A stretch of 64,000 nt of DNA. It comes from Vreelandella hamiltonii (GTDB lineage: Bacteria > Pseudomonadota > Gammaproteobacteria > Pseudomonadales > Halomonadaceae). Below are positions 17,147 to 25,993 of the stretch, one piece after another. Position 1 is the first letter of the stretch. Each line of letters begins with the position of its first letter. Location: positions 1-64,000 of the forward strand of contig NZ_BMXN01000018.1 of NCBI RefSeq assembly GCF_014651775.1, given 5' to 3'. The notes below the pieces were generated by a model, which was not told where the DNA came from, ran no database searches, and saw only the letters and a list, made by a program, of their open reading frames with translations. A program made the translations under genes and the position numbers.

Positions 17147-17368
17147 ATGGCGAATAATCGCAACGATGGCGGAATGAGTCGCGAAGAGGCAGGACAGAAA
17201 GGCGGTGAGGCGACTTCCCGCAACCACGGTAAAGAGTTTTACGAAGAGATTGGCCAGAAAGGCGGCCAGAACAGCGGTGGCAATTTTGCCAACGACCCTG
17301 AACGTGCCTCGGAAGCAGGCAAGAAGGGCGGCGAAAATAGCCATGGCGGTGGTGGCAACCAGCGCTGA
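17147..17368 (+). CDS. KGG-repeat stress protein (YciG family)
   Basis: A 73-residue hydrophilic, Gly-rich protein with three KGG motifs (GQKGGEA, GQKGGQN, GKKGGEN). GGNFANDPERASEAGKKGG is almost the text-book YciG/Con-10 repeat. Such proteins are induced in stationary phase and desiccation. The ATG at 17147 has AAGGAG 7 bases upstream. It is the first gene of a stress cluster with a manganese catalase and a YciE-like protein, comparable to yciGFE-katN of Salmonella. Confidence 0.9.
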   Translation: MANNRNDGGMSREEAGQKGGEATSRNHGKEFYEEIGQKGGQNSGGNFANDPERASEAGKKGGENSHGGGGNQR

Positions 17369-17513
17369 CCGCATCGGGCTCGGCCACGCCAGGCGTGGTG
17401 TTGATGCCCGTCCAGGAGCGCCAATGTGCCGTTGGCGCTCTCTTTGATCCCGTTGGTTGAACGGGCTCGAAGCCACGGATACCGGTATGCACTCACGACT
17501 CAAGGAGAGATGG

Positions 17514-17717
17514 ATGAATAGTCCCGTGAATGACAAGAACTTCGACATGGTGAGCACGCTTTATCATGCGTCCAAAGGTGTTCAGCTGTGTTCGCAGTTC
17601 TCGGAAGATGCCAAACAGCACTCGGACGACGAAGCGCAGCAGTTTTTCGACCGAGTGGCCAAGAGCTATGAGGACATTGCCGAGCAGGCACGGAAGCAAC
17701 TGAAACAGAAGCTTTGA
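17514..17717 (+). CDS. small helical protein in the stress cluster
   Basis: A 67-residue, highly charged, probably all-helical cytoplasmic protein with one Cys (GVQLCSQFSEDAKQHSDDE) and a Lys-rich end. The start at 17514 is supported by AAGGAGAG; the longer upstream frame has no such site. No family was recognised. Its position between the KGG protein and the manganese catalase suggests coexpression and a stress-related role. Confidence 0.7.
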   Translation: MNSPVNDKNFDMVSTLYHASKGVQLCSQFSEDAKQHSDDEAQQFFDRVAKSYEDIAEQARKQLKQKL

Positions 17718-17778
17718 GTGACTGGCCAGGGGAGTGCCCCCTGGCCATCACCTCGGCTATCAAGGAGGAGATCGCGCT

Positions 17779-18615
17779 ATGTTCCACCATTCCAGCAAGC
17801 TTCAGTATCCCGTGAAAGTGGATAAGCCCAACCCCGAGTTCGCCATGTTGCTGCAACAGGCCATTGGCGGCATCGAAGGGGAGATTCGCGTGGCCATGCA
17901 GTATTTTTTTCAGGCCATGGGCGCGCGGGGCGATGATCGAATTCGAGACATGCTGATGTCTACGGCGACGGAAGAGCTGTCGCATATCGAGATGCTGGGT
18001 CATGCCGTCGCCTTGAACCTGGAGGGCGCGCCCGTGGCCTACCAGGAAGCCACGGCTCAGGATCCGGTGATGAACGCCATTCTGGGGGGCGCCAACCCCC
18101 GCCACCTGCTTTCGTCGGGGCTGTCGGCCATGCCGGTGAACGCCAACGGCGTGCCTTTCGACATGAGCCATGTATACGCCACCGGCAATATTGCCGCCGA
18201 CATGCTGGCCAATGCCACCGCCGAAGCGGGTGGCCGCGTGCTGGCCTCGCGGCTATACAACTGGACCGACGACCACGGCATGAAGGATTTTCTGTCGTTC
18301 CTGATTGCCCGGGATACCTACCACCAGCAGCAGTGGCTGGCGGTCATCGAAGAGCTGGGCGGCTTAGAGAAGCAGTTGCCGATCCCCAACGCGACGCCTC
18401 AGGACCATGAGGCCATGCAGCACTCCTACTACTACCTCAATACCCTGCTGGACAAGGAAGCGCCCCAGGGCCGCTGGGCAGAAGGTCCTTCGCTGGATGG
18501 CCGCAGTGAATTCAGCGTGCGCAACCAGCCATCACCGGAAGGGCAGGAGCCGAGCCTGGGCGGGGCCAAAGAGAAGTCTGGCGCCCAGAAAGAGCAAATC
18601 GACCCGAACAAGTAG
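17779..18615 (+). CDS. manganese (non-heme) catalase
   Basis: A 278-residue ferritin-like protein that disproportionates hydrogen peroxide with a di-manganese centre. The ligands line up with those of the Thermus enzyme: E35, E66 and H69 (TEELSHIE), then E149 and H182 (RDTYHQQQW). The C-terminal tail from about 240 is hydrophilic and disordered, with repeated Glu, Gln and Gly, as in KatN. AAGGAGGAG precedes the ATG at 17779. Neighbours are the YciG-like and YciE-like genes. In Salmonella katN and its yciGFE neighbours are under RpoS; the same is plausible here. Confidence 0.92.
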   Translation: MFHHSSKLQYPVKVDKPNPEFAMLLQQAIGGIEGEIRVAMQYFFQAMGARGDDRIRDMLMSTATEELSHIEMLGHAVALNLEGAPVAYQEATAQDPVMNAILGGANPRHLLSSGLSAMPVNANGVPFDMSHVYATGNIAADMLANATAEAGGRVLASRLYNWTDDHGMKDFLSFLIARDTYHQQQWLAVIEELGGLEKQLPIPNATPQDHEAMQHSYYYLNTLLDKEAPQGRWAEGPSLDGRSEFSVRNQPSPEGQEPSLGGAKEKSGAQKEQIDPNK

Positions 18616-18640
18616 GCTTGTGACACAAGGAGAGGACACC

Positions 18641-19144
18641 ATGGAAGCTCACTATCTGGAAAACTGGCTGCGCGATGCCCACGCCATGGAAAAGCAGGCT
18701 GAGGATATGTTGAAGTCACAGGCGAAACGTCTGGAACATTACCCTGAGCTGCGCGCCAGAATCGACCAGCACCTGCATGAAACCGAGCATCAGGCCGAGA
18801 AGCTGGAGCGGGTCATGCATGACCTGGGCATCGACACTTCGGCCATGAAAGACCTGGGCGGCAAGCTCTCTGCCTTTGGCCAGGCGCTGGGTGGCATGAT
18901 GGCGGGTGACGAAGTCGTGAAAGGCGGCATTGCCAGCTACGCCTTCGAGTGCTTTGAAATTGCCAGCTATCGCGCGCTGATAGCGGCCGCCGAAAAGGCC
19001 AATCAGCCTCAAGTGGTACAAGTCTGCCAGGAAATCCTGCAGGAAGAGCAGGCCATGGCCGACTGGTTGAGCCAGCATCTTGATGACACCACCCAGGCCT
19101 TTTTGGCTCGGGCTGAAAATGATGACCTGAAAGCGAAGAGATAG
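18641..19144 (+). CDS. YciE/DUF892 ferritin-like protein
   Basis: A 167-residue four-helix protein of the YciE/YciF (DUF892) group. Conserved spacing of Glu and His is seen in LRDAHAMEKQAEDML, HLHETEHQAEKLE, YAFECFEIASYRAL and ILQEEQAMADWL, which suggests a di-metal site of ferritin type. The start at 18641 has AAGGAGAG; the longer frame lies inside the catalase gene. The gap to the catalase is 25 bases, so the two are cotranscribed. It ends the stress cluster and is followed by a terminator. Confidence 0.85.
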   Translation: MEAHYLENWLRDAHAMEKQAEDMLKSQAKRLEHYPELRARIDQHLHETEHQAEKLERVMHDLGIDTSAMKDLGGKLSAFGQALGGMMAGDEVVKGGIASYAFECFEIASYRALIAAAEKANQPQVVQVCQEILQEEQAMADWLSQHLDDTTQAFLARAENDDLKAKR

Positions 19145-19176
19145 CGCGGCCTAGCCCAGCCCTGCTATGCCCGCTT

Positions 19177-19202
19177 CCCCGGCCTTTGGCCGGGGTTTTT
19201 TT
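19177..19202 (+). terminator. terminator of the stress cluster
   Basis: CCCCGGCC pairs with GGCCGGGG across TTT and is followed by seven T. Confidence 0.88.
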
Positions 19203-19261
19203 GTGGTTGGCCCGCCAGAAAAGCGGGCCGAGCGTCAGAAGATTACAGCCAGTACCGAAGA

Positions 19262-21286
19262 TTACAGATGGTCCCGAGGAATCCTCGACGACCAGTTCTT
19301 GGAAAACACGCGATACGACTGCTCGTAGGCATCCAGCTGGGCGTGGACGATAAAGTGCGTGTCGGTGCAGCTCAGCACCGTGCGGGTATACACCTCGGTA
19401 TCCCAATCGCCTCGTTTGAAGTGGCTTTCGGTGAGGGTTTCTCCCCGAGCCGAGGTGAAATCATCCGTCACCGTGCTGTAGTACTCCCGCGCACAGCGGT
19501 GTACCTCGGTGCCCGTGTCGTCGATGCAAAAGCGCCCCTGATCGTTGATGACTTCCAGGGTCGAGCGCTTGGTGGCCAGGTCACGGTGCAGCAGCCAATT
19601 GTGCTGGCTGGGGGCCAGCGGCGTCGTGGCCAATGGGGGCGCTTGCTCGGGTGGGCCAAAGGGCTGCGCGGGCTCGTGGTCGGGGGCGTGCCGTACCGGC
19701 AGGTGCAGCGCGCACTGGTCGTAAATGATATCCACCTGAGCAGGCCGAGGAGAGAGCCATGCCAGCGGCCAGTAAGAGGTAGAGAGCGAGACCCTCAACT
19801 GATGGCCAGCAGGGAAGCGCTGGGCAATGCCGTTCATGGGAATGCTCACCCGGTAAGCTTCGCCTGGGGTCAACAGGCTGGGATGAGCATCGCTGTCGCG
19901 GTGGGTCAGGTTCAATAGCCCGTAGGTAACGCGGGTGGCCTTGCCGTCCGGGGCCACGTCGGAAAGGCGAACGGCCAGCATGGCCTGGGGCTGGTCGCTG
20001 GTCACCGTGAGGGTCACGCTGGGGATGCCGACGATGTCTAGCGGCTCGGAGAGCGGGCCGCTGCTGAAAATCAGCGACCCGCCATCTTCTTCACGCTGGT
20101 CGCCGGGCAGGTCGGGCGTGGCGGCGTAGGAGCACCACTTGCCTGCTGCCATGCCCACGCTGATGGGCGACTGCAAGCCCTGGCGTGGCGGCGAGGCCTC
20201 CTCGGCAGGAGGCACCGTGGTCAAGCGATAGGGCTGCAGGTAGTAGCGCGTAGGTTGAATGCGCGGAGAGGGCCATTGCGGTTCGCTTACCCAGCGCCCT
20301 GGGCGATGGCAATAACGGTTGTCGGGGGGCACGCTGTCCTGCTGCCACACCTGCAGCATGGGGTCGTCCATGATGCCGTTCTGCTTGTCCTTCAGCCAGT
20401 AATCCCACCAGCGCAAGGCTTCCTGCAGAAAGCCAATGGCCGGGCCGGGGATGCCCTGATGAGGGTACTTGTGGCCCCAGGGCCCTATCAGGCCCTTGCG
20501 CGGTACGTCGAGGTGCTCCATGAGGCGAAGCACGGTATTGGTAAAGCCGTCGGCCCATCCGCCTACCGCGTAGACCGGGCAGCGTATGGCATCGTAGCGT
20601 TCTCCCACCGAGCTTGCCGTCCAGTAGTCGTCGCGGCGCTGGTGGCGCAGCCACTGGTCGATCCAGAGGCCGCTGTGCTCCATGCGCTCGAACCACATTT
20701 CCCGCCAGCGCTCACCGACGATCTCTGGGTCGGGCGGCAGGGCGTTGAAGGCCAGCATGACGGTGGCTTCCGACAGGTTGTCGCCCAGCAGGCAGCCGCC
20801 CATGTAGTGCATGTTATCGGCGTACAAATCATCGCTGGAGCAGAGGCTGATGACGGCTTTCAAGGCCGGTGGCTGGCGGGCCGCCACTTGCAGGCTGTTG
20901 AAGCCGCCCCACGAAATGCCCATCATGCCGACCTGGCCGCTGCACCAGGGCTGCTCGGCCAGCCAGGCAATCGCCTCCACGGCGTCCTGCTGCTCCTGCT
21001 GGGTGTACTCATCGGTGAGCACGCCATCCGAGTCACCGCTACCCCGCATGTCGATGCGAATACAGGCATAACCATGGCCCGCCATGTACGGGTGATTGCC
21101 GGCATCCCGCCCGCGGGTCACGTCGCGCTTGCGGTAAGGGATGTACTCCATGATGGCAGGAAACGGCGTGTCATCTGGCGTCTCGGGCAGCCACAGCTTG
21201 GCAGCCAAGCGCTGGCCATCGCGCAGGGGAATAAAGACGTTTTCGATGTGGCGAACGGGGTAGGGAAAGTCGCGGACGATATCCAT
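19262..21286 (-). CDS. CocE/NonD family hydrolase (S15-type)
   Basis: A 674-residue alpha/beta hydrolase. The N-terminal domain has the oxyanion region IPYRKRD, the nucleophile elbow GISWGGFNS, the acid in VGGWADGF and the His in GPWGHKYPH. The C-terminal third is the jelly-roll domain of X-Pro dipeptidyl peptidases and cocaine esterase. No signal peptide is visible, so it is cytoplasmic. AAGGAG precedes the ATG. It lies 10 bases downstream of an ATP-grasp ligase and should share its transcript. The substrate could be a peptide, amide or ester made or used with that ligase; this is inference. Confidence 0.85.
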   Translation of the reverse strand: MDIVRDFPYPVRHIENVFIPLRDGQRLAAKLWLPETPDDTPFPAIMEYIPYRKRDVTRGRDAGNHPYMAGHGYACIRIDMRGSGDSDGVLTDEYTQQEQQDAVEAIAWLAEQPWCSGQVGMMGISWGGFNSLQVAARQPPALKAVISLCSSDDLYADNMHYMGGCLLGDNLSEATVMLAFNALPPDPEIVGERWREMWFERMEHSGLWIDQWLRHQRRDDYWTASSVGERYDAIRCPVYAVGGWADGFTNTVLRLMEHLDVPRKGLIGPWGHKYPHQGIPGPAIGFLQEALRWWDYWLKDKQNGIMDDPMLQVWQQDSVPPDNRYCHRPGRWVSEPQWPSPRIQPTRYYLQPYRLTTVPPAEEASPPRQGLQSPISVGMAAGKWCSYAATPDLPGDQREEDGGSLIFSSGPLSEPLDIVGIPSVTLTVTSDQPQAMLAVRLSDVAPDGKATRVTYGLLNLTHRDSDAHPSLLTPGEAYRVSIPMNGIAQRFPAGHQLRVSLSTSYWPLAWLSPRPAQVDIIYDQCALHLPVRHAPDHEPAQPFGPPEQAPPLATTPLAPSQHNWLLHRDLATKRSTLEVINDQGRFCIDDTGTEVHRCAREYYSTVTDDFTSARGETLTESHFKRGDWDTEVYTRTVLSCTDTHFIVHAQLDAYEQSYRVFSKNWSSRIPRDHL

Positions 21287-21295
21287 GGGGTCTCC

Positions 21296-22588
21296 TTATC
21301 GGCGGATCGGTTCGATCTCGAAATTGAGAAAGTCCAGGCAGTATTGATAGCGCTCCTCTATTTCTTCATGGGTCGTGCCGGTGAGATGCAGCGTGCCCAG
21401 GCGATAGCAGAAGCTGTCCTGGTGCATCAGCTGGCTGAGCTGCTGGCCGGGGGCGACATCGATGAGCACCTCCGTGTGGGGTAGGCGGGCCTGCAGCTCG
21501 GCAATCTCGGCAGGGCTGGGGATGCGTTTGACCACGCCATCCTCGTGGGGGTATGGAATGAAGCATTTGGCCGCCACGGGCGCGACGCCCTGGCGGCTGA
21601 GCAGGGAGGGGCGTTGGCCCAGCGCAATGTCCACGGCGATCTCGTGATTGGACATGCCGTCCACCAGCACGAAAATATCGCTATGGGACTGCGAAATGCG
21701 GGTGTTGAACTCGATCAGCCAGAGCTGCTGGCGAGCCTCGTCCCACATGAACTCGGCATTGAAGCAGCCATTGTTGTAACCGATGTGGGCCAGAAAGCGC
21801 TTGGCGGTATCTACCATCTTGTGATGCACGTGCTCGGGCAAATGGCTGGGATATTCCAGTCGGTCGAACAGAGACGCCGAGTGCTCTGCCTTGGGCTGAG
21901 CAATGATGCCGTGCACATTGAACTCGCCCTGGAAGACAGACCCCTCCGGCGCGGCCTGGACACCGCTGATCAGCGACTCCGCGATGCACGCATTGCCTCC
22001 CAGGTGGGCGATGTCATCGGGCAGCTCGGCGTAGGCCAGCGCTTCGTTGAAGGCGTCGCCCAACTGACGAATGCCCTGACGAATCTCGCCGATGGCATGG
22101 TGAAAGTCCGCCTCGTTCTCGATCTTGAAGCCCAAGTGAGAAGAAAAGGCCTTGACCGGCTTGAGCCAGAACGGAAAGGGCAGGGTGACCTGTGCCAGCG
22201 GGTCTTCAGCGAACGGGTCGAGGCCGCAAAAATCGGGCACCACCTCAGGAATGACGTGTTGCTGCTCGATGCGGCTCCACAGCTTGTGCTCGCACTTCAA
22301 GACGCTGGTGAGCGAAGGAGAGGGGATTTGATACTGCTGGCACAGCAGGGGCACCATGACGCTGGTGGGGAAGTCCCATTGGGCAATGATGGCATCAATG
22401 GTGCCGGGAAATGCCGAGAGCTGTTTTTCGACTCGTTTCAATAACTGGTTGAATGAGACATTGGGTGCCTCGACCGCGCTTTCGACGGTCAATAGTCCAT
22501 GCAGTTCCAGAGACTTTCTATCTCTTAATGTTTGTAGTGCTTTTTGTTGCTTTTCTTCCAGAGCGATAATAAAGACATTGCGTTTCAT
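21296..22588 (-). CDS. ATP-grasp domain protein of unknown substrate
   Basis: A 430-residue ATP-grasp ligase of the biotin-carboxylase-like/carboxylate-amine ligase type. The N-terminal preATP-grasp part includes VPLLCQQYQIPSPSLTSVLK. The ATP-binding Lys is in FWLKPVKAFSSHLGFK, and the Mg-binding Glu and Asn are in LWLIEFNTRISQSHSDI. The C-terminus continues about 120 residues beyond. The start at 22588 has GGAG about six bases upstream; an alternative ATG four codons earlier lacks one. Family members join a carboxylate to an amine or thiol with ATP. It forms a two-gene unit with the CocE-type hydrolase. Confidence 0.8.
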   Translation of the reverse strand: MKRNVFIIALEEKQQKALQTLRDRKSLELHGLLTVESAVEAPNVSFNQLLKRVEKQLSAFPGTIDAIIAQWDFPTSVMVPLLCQQYQIPSPSLTSVLKCEHKLWSRIEQQHVIPEVVPDFCGLDPFAEDPLAQVTLPFPFWLKPVKAFSSHLGFKIENEADFHHAIGEIRQGIRQLGDAFNEALAYAELPDDIAHLGGNACIAESLISGVQAAPEGSVFQGEFNVHGIIAQPKAEHSASLFDRLEYPSHLPEHVHHKMVDTAKRFLAHIGYNNGCFNAEFMWDEARQQLWLIEFNTRISQSHSDIFVLVDGMSNHEIAVDIALGQRPSLLSRQGVAPVAAKCFIPYPHEDGVVKRIPSPAEIAELQARLPHTEVLIDVAPGQQLSQLMHQDSFCYRLGTLHLTGTTHEEIEERYQYCLDFLNFEIEPIRR

Positions 22589-23092
22589 GGCCTGCTCCAT
22601 CAGGTAACGTTAGGCGTGAGATCCTTGTCGCCGTGATGAAGATTATGAAATGAAAAGTTTATTGGCTAGTCTATTATAAGTCGTCAGTTTTAAAATTAAT
22701 GTATGTGGCAGAGGTGCGTTAAAGCTACAGGAGTGAATGTTTTTGGATGTTGCTGCAATGTTGCTGAAAGAGGGGGTGTTTTGTTGATGGTTTTATGTCG
22801 AGTGTTTTAGTGGGCCGTTTTCACAAAGAAAGTTCTGATGGTTTGATGCCGATATTGGGCAGGTTCAATGTAGTGTTATGTTATTAAGGTTTTTTAGGGT
22901 TTGCGTGTTTTTCTTAACAAATGTTAATCATGATGGGTTTCCTGGCGTTTGATAGCGCAAACTATGAAAGTTTCTTGTTTGTATGTTTATAGTTGTCTAT
23001 ATTTTTGTCGCGTTATCTTCCTTTTAGTGTATAGAAATTATAAACAATTCCGGGTGAGTATAGCATTTGTCTAACTACAAAGGAGTGTAGAG
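22589..23092. other. AT-rich divergent intergenic region
   Basis: About 500 bases without a credible gene, far AT-richer than flanking DNA. It must hold the promoters of the ATP-grasp gene (leftward) and the Crp/Fnr-type gene (rightward). TTAACAAATGTTAA at 22914-22927 is a 14-base palindrome with a two-base centre. An AAAGGAG site lies at the right edge. Otherwise no structure is recognised. Confidence 0.6.
22914..22927. promoter_or_regulatory. TTAACA-AA-TGTTAA palindrome
   Basis: Perfect six-base inverted arms sit in the divergent region between the ATP-grasp and Crp/Fnr-type genes. The size and symmetry suit a dimeric regulator, possibly the adjacent Crp/Fnr protein, but the sequence is not the FNR (TTGAT-ATCAA) or CRP consensus. 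Confidence 0.35.
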
Positions 23093-23896
23093 ATGAATAA
23101 GGTTACTGCAGAAGAGTATAATCTAGTGGAAGATAGAAGTCGCAATGGTTTGCCGGGCCCCCTGGGGGCCGAGGGTGGTTGTATAAGTATTGGTGAAGTG
23201 TTGGGGCTGTACGGTGAGCTGGGGGCAGAGTCACTGGAAGCCTTGACCAATGTTCGACAAAAACCTGTCGAGCTGAAGAGAAACCAGAAAGTCTTTTCGC
23301 TATGCGAGGGGCGTGCCGATATCTTCGTGGTGAAAGAGGGCTGGGCAAGTCTATCCCATGCCACTTCTACACGTGGGCAAGATATTTGTAACGTCTTCAT
23401 GCCGGGCGATATTATCGGAATGCGAGAAAGCTTTTTTGAAAGTCACGATATCGTGATTCTCTCGCTGACACATTGCAAGTTGGAAAAAGTATCGGTAGAT
23501 GATTTGCATGCGTTGTTTAAAACCAGCGACGAAATTCGCAAGGCCATTACCTCGTATGTCATGGTCAACGACAATATTACCATCGAGCGTTTGCGAAGTT
23601 GTACGCATCATCGGTCAGAAGAGCGAGTGGCGCACTTCTTGTTGGAAGTCTATGCGCGATTCAATTTCAAAGGCCTGCTGAACAGCAACGTATTCTCCTT
23701 TCCGGTGACCCAGGACATCGTAGGAGAGCTTCTGGGCATGACCAGCGTGCACGTCAGCCGCTGCATGACCGCGTTGGAGCAGAAGAAGCTGATCCGCAAG
23801 ACGCGTAGCAGCATCAAGCTGCTGCAGCCGGAAGAGATGGCGCGTAATACGGGCTTCGACCGGGATTTCATCTACGGCCATATATGCCTGGGTTAG
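23093..23896 (+). CDS. Crp/Fnr family transcriptional regulator
   Basis: A 267-residue regulator. An N-terminal extension of about 40 residues precedes a cyclic-nucleotide-binding-type beta roll (LKRNQKVFSLCEGRADIFVVKEGW, with DICNVFMPGDIIGM). The long dimer helix contains NDNITIERLRSC. The C-terminal winged helix includes PVTQDIVGELLGMTSVHVSRCM, the usual recognition helix. The cysteines are scattered and do not form the FNR iron-sulfur pattern. AAAGGAG precedes the ATG. Downstream after a terminator is ectD; divergent is the ATP-grasp/CocE unit. Either could be its target. Confidence 0.88.
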   Translation: MNKVTAEEYNLVEDRSRNGLPGPLGAEGGCISIGEVLGLYGELGAESLEALTNVRQKPVELKRNQKVFSLCEGRADIFVVKEGWASLSHATSTRGQDICNVFMPGDIIGMRESFFESHDIVILSLTHCKLEKVSVDDLHALFKTSDEIRKAITSYVMVNDNITIERLRSCTHHRSEERVAHFLLEVYARFNFKGLLNSNVFSFPVTQDIVGELLGMTSVHVSRCMTALEQKKLIRKTRSSIKLLQPEEMARNTGFDRDFIYGHICLG

Positions 23897-23919
23897 CGCA
23901 CGTCCCTCGCCCGCCACCC

Positions 23920-23949
23920 GCGCCGCTTCCTTCGAGCGGCGCTTTTTTT
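23920..23949 (+). terminator. terminator after Crp/Fnr-type gene
   Basis: GCGCCGCT pairs with AGCGGCGC and is followed by T7. Confidence 0.85.
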
Positions 23950-24053
23950 GGGCCGATGTTTATCAAACATTGAAATTCACCCGTAGTCCGCTGTGCGCAG
24001 GGTGGTTGCTGCGGTGGGCCTCAACGGGGTGTCCATGAGCATGCAAAAAATGT

Positions 24054-24069
24054 CATAACGCACGTTATG
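24054..24069. promoter_or_regulatory. CATAACG-CA-CGTTATG palindrome upstream of ectD
   Basis: Perfect seven-base arms around a two-base centre lie 114 bases before the ectD ATG. A possible promoter follows (TTGCAA near 24087, 16 bases, TAGGCT). Placement just upstream of a promoter suits a regulator site; the protein is unknown. Confidence 0.4.
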
Positions 24070-24183
24070 AGCGGGGTTCCCAAGGGTTGCAAGCCGTCAT
24101 GCGTGGGCTAGGCTTCTCCCTGCACTGTGTTTCTGAATGAGACACGTTTTAACTGAAATTTAATCATACAAGGAGTGGATTAG

Positions 24184-25164
24184 ATGACAGTCGGCAATAC
24201 ACCTCTCAAAAACCTGACGGCCCACAAGCAGTACAGCGACATGGCAGATACCCCTTCTGCCAGCAATACGCGAGTGGACCTCTATCCTACTCGGCTGGCC
24301 ACCGCGCCGGCATCATTGACCCAGGCACGCCGTGACGACGTGGTCAAAGGGCGTGCGCTGCCGGGGCCGCTTACCCAGGCGCAGCTGGATGAGTTCGAGC
24401 GCAAGGGCTATCTGTTTATTCCAGACCTGATCCATGGCGACGAGCTGGATGCGCTTCGCGATGAAATCGAGTCGTTGATGAGCAACGATGCTTACCGCGA
24501 GCGGGAGTTCAGCATCACGGAGCCGGAAAGCCAGGAGATTCGTTCGCTGTTCGCCGTGCACCATCTCTCTTCCCGTTTGGGGGCGCTGGCCAACGACGAG
24601 CGGCTGGCAGGGGCGGCACGTCAGATCATCGGTGACGACCCTTACGTGCATCAGTCGCGCATCAACTACAAGCCCGGCTTTGCAGGCAAGGGGTTCAACT
24701 GGCACTCGGATTTCGAGACCTGGCACGCCGAAGACGGTATGCCCAACATGCATGCGGTCAGTGCGTCGCTGATTCTCACCGATAACCACGAGTTCAACGG
24801 CCCGTTGATGCTGATTCCAGGGTCGCACAAAGCGTTCGTGCCCTGCCTTGGAGAAACACCCGAGGACAACCACAAGAGTTCGTTGAAAGCCCAGGAGGTC
24901 GGGGTGCCCAGCCAGGAGGCACTGCGTCATATGGTCGACCAGTACGGCATCGAAGCGCCGAAGGGGCGAGCAGGGGGCTTGCTGCTGTTCGATTGCAACA
25001 CCCTGCACGCTTCCAATGCGAACCTGTCGCCGGACCCGCGCAGCAACGTCTTTTTCGTGTTCAATCGGCCGGACAACCGCTGCGGTGCGCCGTTTGCCGC
25101 CCCCAAACAGCGCCCAGCGTTTCTGGCCCATGGGCCTGACCAGCCTTGGCAGCCGGGCGTTTAA
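24184..25164 (+). CDS. ectD: ectoine hydroxylase EctD
   Basis: A 326-residue 2-oxoglutarate/Fe(II) dioxygenase that hydroxylates ectoine to 5-hydroxyectoine, an osmo- and thermoprotectant. The iron ligands are H174 and D176 (FNWHSDFETWH) and H275 (CNTLHAS). The EctD signature lies between about residues 155 and 185. The N-terminal extension of about 60 residues matches the long form seen in Halomonas elongata. AAGGAG precedes the ATG. ectABC are not in the window, as is usual for Halomonas, where ectD is unlinked. Expression is expected to rise with salt or heat. Confidence 0.95.
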   Translation: MTVGNTPLKNLTAHKQYSDMADTPSASNTRVDLYPTRLATAPASLTQARRDDVVKGRALPGPLTQAQLDEFERKGYLFIPDLIHGDELDALRDEIESLMSNDAYREREFSITEPESQEIRSLFAVHHLSSRLGALANDERLAGAARQIIGDDPYVHQSRINYKPGFAGKGFNWHSDFETWHAEDGMPNMHAVSASLILTDNHEFNGPLMLIPGSHKAFVPCLGETPEDNHKSSLKAQEVGVPSQEALRHMVDQYGIEAPKGRAGGLLLFDCNTLHASNANLSPDPRSNVFFVFNRPDNRCGAPFAAPKQRPAFLAHGPDQPWQPGV

Positions 25165-25303
25165 ACGTTTACGTACTTTGGGTACATAAGCCAGGGTGCA
25201 AGAAAAGCAGCGGGAAGGTTGTGGAACAAGCGCAAGGGTGGGGTAGACTAGTGCGCCTGTCGTTGCGAATGCGGCACGCATAATGAGAAGGAGAATACCC
25301 GCC

Positions 25304-25969
25304 ATGCGTTTTGTTCCACAGTTTACCGATGGCCAGGAGTTTCCCCACGCGCTGGGCAAAGTCGTGTGTGTAGGCCGCAACTACGCCGACCACGCGAAGG
25401 AACTGGACAACCCGGTTCCCAGTGAACCGCTGCTGTTCATCAAGCCGGCCACCAGCGTGGTGGATTTGACCAAGCCGCTGGACCCGCCGTTTTCACGCGG
25501 TGAAGTGCATTATGAAGTCGAGCTGGCGCTGCTGGTAGGGGAAACCCTGACCCACGCCACTCAGGATGAAGCGGAGCGTGCCATTGCCGGGATCGGCCTG
25601 GCGATGGATTTGACGCTGCGCGATGTGCAAACCACGTTGAAAGAGAAAGGCCATCCTTGGGAAATCGCCAAGGCCTTTGATGGGGCTTGCCCGCTGTCAC
25701 CGTTCCTGCCGTTGAGCCGCGTGCCCAACTGGAACGCGCTGAGCTTCACGCTGGAAATCGACGGCGAGGAGCGCCAGCACGGCGAAGGCTCGGACATGAT
25801 CTTTGCGATCCCGACGCTGGTCGCGGAAATGAGCCGTCATTTCACCCTGGAGCCCGGCGATGTCATCCTGACCGGCACGCCTGCTGGGGTGGGTGAGCTG
25901 ACTCGCGGCGCATCACTGCGCTTCACGCTCACCGGCGGGCTGGAGATCAACACCAGCGTGGTCGAATAA
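25304..25969 (+). CDS. fumarylacetoacetate hydrolase family protein (YcgM/FAHD1-like)
   Basis: A 222-residue FAH-fold enzyme. The metal ligands are in EVHYEVELALLVG (the E-x-E pair) and an Asp around LAMDLTLRD. The N-terminal KVVCVGRNYADHAKEL and the lid PSEPLLFIKPATS are typical of the small FAHD1/YcgM group. Members act as acylpyruvate hydrolases, oxaloacetate decarboxylases or oxaloacetate tautomerases; the sequence alone does not say which. The ATG at 25304 lies 10 bases after AAGGAG, and an earlier in-frame ATG at 25283 is less likely. It is a single gene with its own terminator. Confidence 0.85.
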   Translation: MRFVPQFTDGQEFPHALGKVVCVGRNYADHAKELDNPVPSEPLLFIKPATSVVDLTKPLDPPFSRGEVHYEVELALLVGETLTHATQDEAERAIAGIGLAMDLTLRDVQTTLKEKGHPWEIAKAFDGACPLSPFLPLSRVPNWNALSFTLEIDGEERQHGEGSDMIFAIPTLVAEMSRHFTLEPGDVILTGTPAGVGELTRGASLRFTLTGGLEINTSVVE

Positions 25970-25993
25970 ACGACCCCACCGGCTGAACGTCGA

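Noticed and set aside
23093-23896. True FNR oxygen sensor
   Set aside because: The cysteines do not form the N-terminal iron-sulfur pattern, so only the broader Crp/Fnr family is supported.
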